Shown piece after piece: positions 57,638 through 64,000 of a stretch of 64,000 nt of DNA (its first letter is position 1; every line of letters begins with the position of its first letter). The notes under the pieces were generated by a model. The model ran no database searches. It worked only from the letters and a program-made list of their open reading frames with translations, and was not told the origin of the DNA. The stretch comes from Marsupella aquatica. Taxonomy: Eukaryota; Marchantiophyta. Both the position numbers and the translations under genes were made by a program. The stretch lies in the NCBI GenBank assembly GCA_973895155.1, contig OZ316898.1:4650001-4714000 (forward strand), written 5' to 3'.

Positions 57638-60008
57638 ATGGGACCTTGGGGTCAACGGGCGCTGATATGGGGATCGGCCGCGGCGATATTCGTGATTCTC
57701 ATGCTGGTCACGCCCCGAATTCCTCAAGACGAAAGCTATCACAAGTTCGCTGACCGTCGCAATTTCTTCGGTTTGGACCCCACCTGCTCTGTTGTCGTGA
57801 CTGCGTAATAGAATCTCTTCTCTACTCTCAGCTATGCGGTGTCTGCTCATCTGTTGTCTGACTTTGGAAACTCTCAAATTGATGAGAGCTTCTAGAAATT
57901 TGCGCCATGAGCGCCACTGATCGGTAGCGGGTTTTAGGGTTCTGTTTCGGCAGAGAAATCTTTCTCGGCTTATCTGAAGGTATGACGCAACGCTGACGAA
58001 GTGTGTTCACTCTTGTCAGGAATCCCGAACACCTTCAACGTGGTTTCCAACTTCCCTTTCTTGATTATTGGTGTCATCGGATTAGTCCTAACATTGCACG
58101 GGAACAATTTTGGATTGAGGTATGCTGGCCTTCTCCCCGAACTCGCTTCTTGGCTGTCCTCTCATTGTGGCACGTAGGCAGGAAAATTTGTCGAATCACT
58201 GTTGTTGACTTGAGAAGTGATAATTTCCCTATTGCGTTTGATTGGCAGCCTCAAGGGAGAGGTATGGGGGTGGACTGCGTTCTTCATTGGAGTGGCATCC
58301 ACTGCGTTTGGTTCTGCCTATTATCACTTGAAACCCAATGACGCTCGACTTGTGTGGGACCGTCTGCCAGTGAGTATCTGTCATTTGCTGGACATTGTGA
58401 GGGCATTGTGAGTCACGCACAAATTTACAGCCGAACCGAATGTTTCCGAGAGCCGAGGCTCTATTTTGCACTCACTGTCTGCCGGCAGACAAATTATCTA
58501 ACTGATTATCAAACTTCAATGGCGGTTTTGATGGGCTTGGAACAAAATAAGATGCATGGACCAGAAAAGCTAGACCTCTGGGTTGGCTATGGCCCGAATC
58601 GACATTCAGAATTTCTGAGTTGGAGCAAATCTATGAATCATGGCTCATTCATTTCTCGTTTCACATGAAATGTAGGCGGAAGTGACTCATGGGCTTATCT
58701 GACATGCAACGTATCCTTTCCCTATCAATGTGGAATGTTTAAGAGAAGTTCTCTCTGAAAATAAAGTGATTACGTGTACAACGATTTTTTGTGCAGATGA
58801 CAGTGACTTTTTCATCAGTGATGGCAGTCTTTATTATCGAGAGAATAGATGAGCTCACTGGACGAGCATCTCTACTACCACTTCTTGGGGCTGGCCTTGT
58901 GAGTGTGACGTACTGGAGGTGAGTGAGTGCTTGTTTCATTAGCGCATTTTAACCTATTTGCATGGTTTAGCGAATTGCTTCTATTGAATATAACCGCTTC
59001 TCGGAGTTATGAACTCTGAGTTATCAACACAATGAGGATATCCAGGGTGTTACTGGAGCTTGACGGAGACAGCAGTCATTTGAATTTTACGGTGTCATGG
59101 TGATTGTTTGTCTAGCGTTTGTACTGCCCAGTGTTCGAGGTGGATGCCCGTTCAGTTTGCTCCCCTCCTAATTGTAATTTGATCTTTCTAGAATCTGTGT
59201 GCTTGGGTTTCCAACCTAGATAGAGTTAATCTCTTAAAAGTTTCGCTAAGTGAACTCACTTGGACTTATTTACCTCGAGATGGGAGCTGCTTTTTGTTTG
59301 AGATACGACGAGGAAGAGCGCAATTAATCCAATCATGCCGTAGTAATCGGCTGCTTGGTGCACCTAATCGTGCACCCTGACTATTACTAGAAATCTGGTC
59401 CTGAGTACAGTGCTCTGAATTTCTGGCACGGACCATTCAAGGTGAGATGTTGTTTGATACTGCAGGTTCGCAAATGATCTTCGGCTGTACGCACTAGTAC
59501 AATTTGTTCCCTGCCTTGCAGTTCCGGCAATGACCATTGCTCTTCCTCCTAGATATTCTCATTCCGTCTACTGGCTTTGGGCCGCAGGTGACGTAAATTC
59601 ACAGTTTTCAGCCGTTATAGGAACTGAGATAGTCATGCTGGCACTTTTTCACTTCTTTCGGTCGGATTCATAGGGTTGGCTTCTCAAATACTGATGTGGT
59701 CAATATCTCGGGCTTTCATTCCCAATGAGCACAATGCTCTAGCTTGGCTATACTTGCTGCTACCTATAGGACGTTATTGATCTCAAAGTTTCTACATGTC
59801 TGCAGGGTTTTATTTACTTGCAAAAGTGGAGGAAGCACTTGATATGAAAATCTACAGATGGACAAGGTTGTGGGTGAGCGGACATACGTTGAAGCATCTG
59901 TGCTCTGCGATGACCCCAGTTTTTATCATAATCATGCTTTACAAGCGAAACATGAAAAATGAGAGGTGGTTCCACAATCCCACGCGAATTCACATGAATG
60001 AATTGTAG
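57638..60008 (+). CDS. CREST-superfamily ceramidase-like membrane protein
   Basis: Six exons (57638-57770, 58020-58119, 58249-58369, 58797-58918, 59466-59587, 59806-60008), phases closing to 266 residues. About seven or eight hydrophobic segments can be seen, starting with IWGSAAAIFVILMLV and ending LCSAMTPVFIIIML. The alkaline ceramidase/CREST active site can be recognised: Ser100-x3-His104-x10-Asp115 in GSAYYHLKPNDARLVWDRLP, and His226-x3-His230 in SGHTLKH. The spacing Ser-x3-His-x10-Asp and HxxxH is that known for zinc-dependent alkaline ceramidases. Other strongly conserved pieces are YHKFADRRNFFGIPNTFNVV, ERIDELTG and ALVQFVPCLAVP. The likely role is hydrolysis of ceramide or a related lipid amide in the ER or Golgi; the real substrate is not shown here. 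Start codon 57638 opens directly into the first hydrophobic segment; an in-frame Met at 57542 would add about 32 residues. Confidence 0.92.
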
Positions 60009-62053
60009 GAGAAGATATGCCGTTTTCAGATGGATCCAGCTTTCTATTTCGAAATGCGATTTTATAGACTCGGTGTGGCTGTGAGTTTAACCATACAAGT
60101 TGAAGAATGACGGGAGTTGATCTGAACTAGCCGTAGCTTAGAAGTCATTTGTTCTGGTCCAACGATGATTGTCATTAGAACAGGATCGTGTTGGATTTTG
60201 AAGGTCCAATTTTAGCATCCTCGTGCTGTAATGGCTCTATCAGTTGGAGGACATTTTCTGGTTAGCCATGACCGCTGCTGGAAGGCAGTGACCAGCCAAC
60301 TTTGAGAGGGCTTTTGAACCAGATCCTTTGTGTGACTATTACTGCTGGGAAGGAGAGTGGAAAGCCTGTAGTATGACATTAGTCACGTGTGCAGTGTTTC
60401 CTATATATGTACTAAAACTACGTTGCTGATCCTCAAGCTGCCCATGAGCTCAGCAACTTGTTGTAAGCTTATTTTTATCTGTGGCTAAGTGATATCTTGT
60501 CCAGTGTTCAAATTTATTTGGAGTGGAGAAGGGTTGTTGTAATGTGTTGTAAACCTGTAGATTCCATTTTACTTGCTGTTCACATTGTGTTGCAATCTGC
60601 TTGGCATCTAACTGGAGTTCCGTTGATTTCTGCATCTCATATTAAGCTGTCCTAGAAAATGTAGTTGCCGTCTTTTTCCTCGATAAGTATTTTACCCACA
60701 GTTGGAAGATTCTGCGGTGACTGTTTTTATGTAATGACTTGTGTGCGATCATGAGCAGCCCTACGGCTCCGCTGTAACTAACGCAGGGCACATCTTTTGG
60801 TAAATGTTGCGCCGGATACTTCTTTCGTCGAAGTGTAACTGATTCGTTTCGTGATGATTTGACTTGAAGGCAAAGCATGATGGACAAATGGAGAGGGAGA
60901 TGGACGGAGGGTGCAAATAACAAGAGAGATCCAACACTACCGACAACTTCCAGGTGGAAGCAATATTGGTCTAATGGCTCTCGAGAGGAGACGGAAAGTC
61001 TTGTGGTCCAGTAAATGTTAATTGGAGTTCACATCAGAGTATGATTAGGAGTTTCAGCATCTAGAGCAAGATTCCTGGCGCGTGTCCCAGAGGTGGGAAG
61101 CAAGACCATAGGCAAACAGGTTTTCGTTTCTAGTCGAGAGAGTGATGGCGTCTCCTATCTCCTTTAGATAAGTTCTCCTTTGGCAGGGTCCCAAGTCTAC
61201 AAGTGGCGGAGTCCTGAGCACATCGCAGGATATGTGATTTCTACCGAGTCACACTTGTTGGAAAGCTTGGGTGTTGTGAGGTGTAGGGTTTGGGAGTGTA
61301 GAAAATGAAATTTGACGTCACTGGTCAGTTTCACGGATAATATACTGTGCTTAGCGACGAACATTTTGGAGGCTTTTCTACTGTCAAGCGTAGCTCATTC
61401 CCATTGTTAACGCTAATTTAAAACTCTCACATCACCAATATAGTGAACGTTGTCAAGCTCTCTTCTCTATTGAGGATCTTATGATCTGTTCTTGGGACAT
61501 GGAACAAGGTCAGTGGTGATAAGAACATGTCAACGTGGAGAAACTAGATGAAGGAAGGTCCCCGGCTAAAGGCTTGAATGGATAACATCGGTAAACGATG
61601 GCAAGGAAGTTCTCGATAATGGCTTGCATTCATTCCATCACCCACATGATGGCAAGGCTCGGTATATATGGGTCCCAATAAACCTTAAATACATCGGATC
61701 CATACACCCACGGCTTAATATTTGGCTGGGAACATTTAGTTGTATGGCCTAGACAAGGCATCACACTATTGTTGCATTTTGCTTTCTCTTCCGTGCTAAT
61801 TAAGTTTACTTAAAAAAAATTACTTCTTTGTAAGAGACGATCCATTTTGCCTTTCTTCACAATTAGTTCTTTCGACACTTAACGGGCAATTACTCTCCAA
61901 TTTGGAGACGAGAAATGCACATTGCGGTTGATCCAGGGACGCAATAATCAGATGCTAGGTGTACAAACTACTTCTTTTATCAATTGTGAACTTTTCTACG
62001 AAACTAGGCTCTAAATGCTTTCTAAAGTACACGACCCACTTTCAACACTTTCA
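60009..62053. other. intergenic between convergent genes
   Basis: This holds the 3' UTR of the ceramidase-like gene on its left and the 3' UTR of the CtpA-like gene on its right. Small frames on both strands (60-93 codons) carry no motif. A minus AATAAA-like signal and short AT-rich runs are present near 61800-61850. Nothing else is recognised. Confidence 0.4.
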
Positions 62054-63839
62054 TCATCTGGAGAATAATTTTGGTATATCCGAAGGAATTGACGGGTCTC
62101 GCATAAAGTTGCAGAAGCTCTCCTCTTCCATAGGGAGAAGTCCGGTGGGAAGAGGATGATCTGGTGTTATCCCTACCTGCATGTGTACAGATTTCAGCGA
62201 TGTCAGCCACAATTGTTTTTCAGATGGCTCAACCACAAATCAGCACGTCTGAAAAGGCTAACAGACTCTGCTCCTGCAGTTACGAAAAGTCCCTGATCGC
62301 CTACGGAGCCCAACGACATCACATCCCATTGACAGGAATTAGCAAATCACTATCTGCCCAAATCACGTGAATGTCTTTCCGCAAGATGTCGAGGGTTACA
62401 AGTTTCCTGTATATGACACCAGGACTAAGGTGATCGTAAAGTACACCAAGCTAAAAGGGAAGCAACATCTACTTATCGGACCCTACTTACGGACATGAAC
62501 ACTATCTGAATTAAAGGCAAAAGTAAAGAGCGAGCTAGTGCCCACAGACCTTATCGATATTGATATGGGCTGGAGTCTCATATCGAGCCACTGTGACTGC
62601 CATCCCTGATCCATCTGACAACTGGAAAATGGATTGTATTCTCCTGCCAAATCACAGGGCAACGGAGAAATGTCAATACATTGCGTGAATTTCATCCACC
62701 AAACAGATACAAGCATCACGATTCTAACAGTGTAAAACAAAAAACCAGAAGAATCTACTAATGTAGAATAATATCCAGAGATTGAATCCGTGCCAAACTT
62801 GAAACTGAAAATTTGCAGAGCCCTACCACTAGGGACCCAGACATACACCTGCATTCGGTACTTTTTAGTCTGCAGGTCGTTATAATCTTACCCTTTACCA
62901 AAGGTCGCCTCCCCTACAATGATTGCTCTGTTATTATCTTGCAAAGCACCGGCTAAAATCTCACTTGCACTCGCAGTGCCCTTGTTCACCTGCCATTGAG
63001 CGATGGATTAGAACAATAAGGACTGCACTTTGCTACAAACATTAAATTCATCTGCATTTCGGGTTCTACCAAATAATCACGTCATGTGAAGACACCAATA
63101 TTGGACGTAAAAAACAGAAACCCACGAAAAAGAAGAATTAGGCTACGGGATTGAAAGGCCGGGTCAATCTGCAGCTTAACGAATAGCGTCAACGGCTTAG
63201 TTCCTGCCAATATTTTTTGAAATCGGGGTTTACTAACCAACACTGTCAAAGGTTCGGTCGTTGCAATTGCTCCCTCCCCGTCAGTTTCGTAAATATCTCG
63301 AACACCCATACTGTCAGTTATGTAAACAATGACTCCCTTCTCTAGCCTGCAAGAACGAAGCGAATCAACACCCTGCCTGCATATTGAAATTAGATTGAAG
63401 TCACATAAATCCAGGGAACTATACTAGAATCTTAAATCTAGATTTATGTAACTTCATAAATAATGATGACAGTATTCTACTCTAATTTCATATTCATTCT
63501 TGGTTGGCTAGGTCGGCTACAAAGTGATTAGTTTGCTAATTTCATATTCTTCTTCTACCCTAAATTCTACTCTATTTTCATAATCACTTTGTATTAGTGT
63601 ATTGAACATATAAAGCAAGCTACGCAAAGATTATACCCTCTAGATAGTTTCCCCTACATCCTCTTGGTTTGACCAGGATTCGATCTGAAGCCAACCTCCA
63701 AATTTAAGTCGCATTAGAGAAAATCAATACAGCAATCAGTTCATGCTGTCTAAGCAGAGATAGATAATGATAGCTTCGAGGGAGCAAGGATACTGACCAC
63801 ATTTTGGCAATCTCAACACCAGCTGGAAAGAGTCCACCA
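62054..63839 (-). CDS. CtpA-like carboxyl-terminal processing protease (3' part, gene continues to the right)
   Basis: Five exons on the minus strand: 63839-63798, 63346-63238, 62989-62892, 62643-62550 and 62176-62054. They join in frame and end in a stop. They cover the C-terminal half of a tail-specific protease: [33 protein letters not shown], then [20 protein letters not shown] with the Ser nucleophile, GEATFGKG with the general-base Lys, [18 protein letters not shown], and [10 protein letters not shown], ending KLFSR. This Ser/Lys pair and the neighbouring sequences fit the plant CtpA family, which removes the C-terminal extension of the photosystem II D1 precursor in the thylakoid lumen. 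The N-terminal half with transit peptide and PDZ domain lies beyond 64000; the sequence from 63840 to the edge is intron. Both catalytic residues are intact, so a working gene is likely. Confidence 0.93.
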
Positions 63840-64000
63840 CTGCGGACCAAAACAAAAATGTGACCAGCAACATCAGAGATCACGGCGAACTTTCAAGTTC
63901 TAAACATAAAGTCAACTGAAGTATCCTTCACTTATGTTTACAGCTGCTGCAATAGATTTGAAATGTGAGTCCTGCATCAAATAAGAGTACCTATTGTTTC

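Noticed and set aside
62483-62854. 123-codon minus-strand frame at the CtpA gene
   Set aside because: It is the intron read-through and out-of-frame reading of the exon at 62643-62550; the spliced frame is the supported one.
1-64000. CRISPR arrays, bacterial operons, rRNA or tRNA genes
   Set aside because: No regularly spaced repeats with unique spacers, no operon-like packing, and no cloverleaf candidate could be supported; the window is eukaryotic.

Overview
This is a eukaryotic nuclear window, almost certainly from a land plant and probably a non-seed plant (bryophyte or lycophyte grade). The reasons are: split genes with GT-AG introns whose phases close exactly, an intronless PPR-DYW organelle RNA-editing protein, a NAC transcription factor, a DCD-domain protein, a CREST-type ceramidase-like membrane protein, a thylakoid CtpA-type protease, and plant-type transposon remnants. 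The species is not identified; the lineage is an inference, not a measurement. Gene order is unrelated in function, as expected for a plant chromosome, and there is no operon.

Layout, left to right. 570-3871 (+) is the 3' part of a coiled-coil gene entering from the left edge. It converges on an atypical NAC factor, 4371-5943 (-). About 16 kb (5.9-21.9 kb) then has no recognisable protein gene. It holds hairpin miniature elements (9.67-9.87 kb and 12.07-12.56 kb), a degenerate duplication (12.77-13.68 kb), a solo LTR with a perfect 5-bp target duplication (15502-15794), a decayed AT-rich repeat (16.0-16.2 kb) and a SINE-like block (19.86-20.06 kb). A 1055-aa PPR-DYW protein follows (21890-25057, -); its upstream side carries a strong hairpin and several short tandem duplications. 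28.8-30.7 kb (-) has protein-like open segments of an unidentified gene. 30875-34850 (-) is a three-exon DCD-domain gene with a degenerate Met-Val-Asp tail.

The right half has a decayed PIF/Harbinger transposon (37.4-39.3 kb), further repeat-rich DNA, a five-exon coiled-coil gene (42333-46227, -), a block of recent tandem duplications (47.6-49.6 kb), a complete five-exon PEX19 gene ending in a CAAX box (50928-53351, -), a satellite-bearing repeat block (54.6-56.1 kb), a six-exon ceramidase-like gene (57638-60008, +), and the 3' five exons of a CtpA-like carboxyl-terminal processing protease (62054-63839, -) that continues beyond the right edge.

The genes serve different compartments: PEX19 in peroxisome membrane biogenesis, CtpA in thylakoid D1 maturation, PPR-DYW in organelle C-to-U editing, the ceramidase-like protein in endomembrane lipid metabolism, NAC and DCD in nuclear or stress roles. 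I see no convincing new multi-gene system. The most interesting items are the internally amplified PPR array, the unusual NAC and DCD tails, and the unidentified exons at 28.8-30.7 kb.
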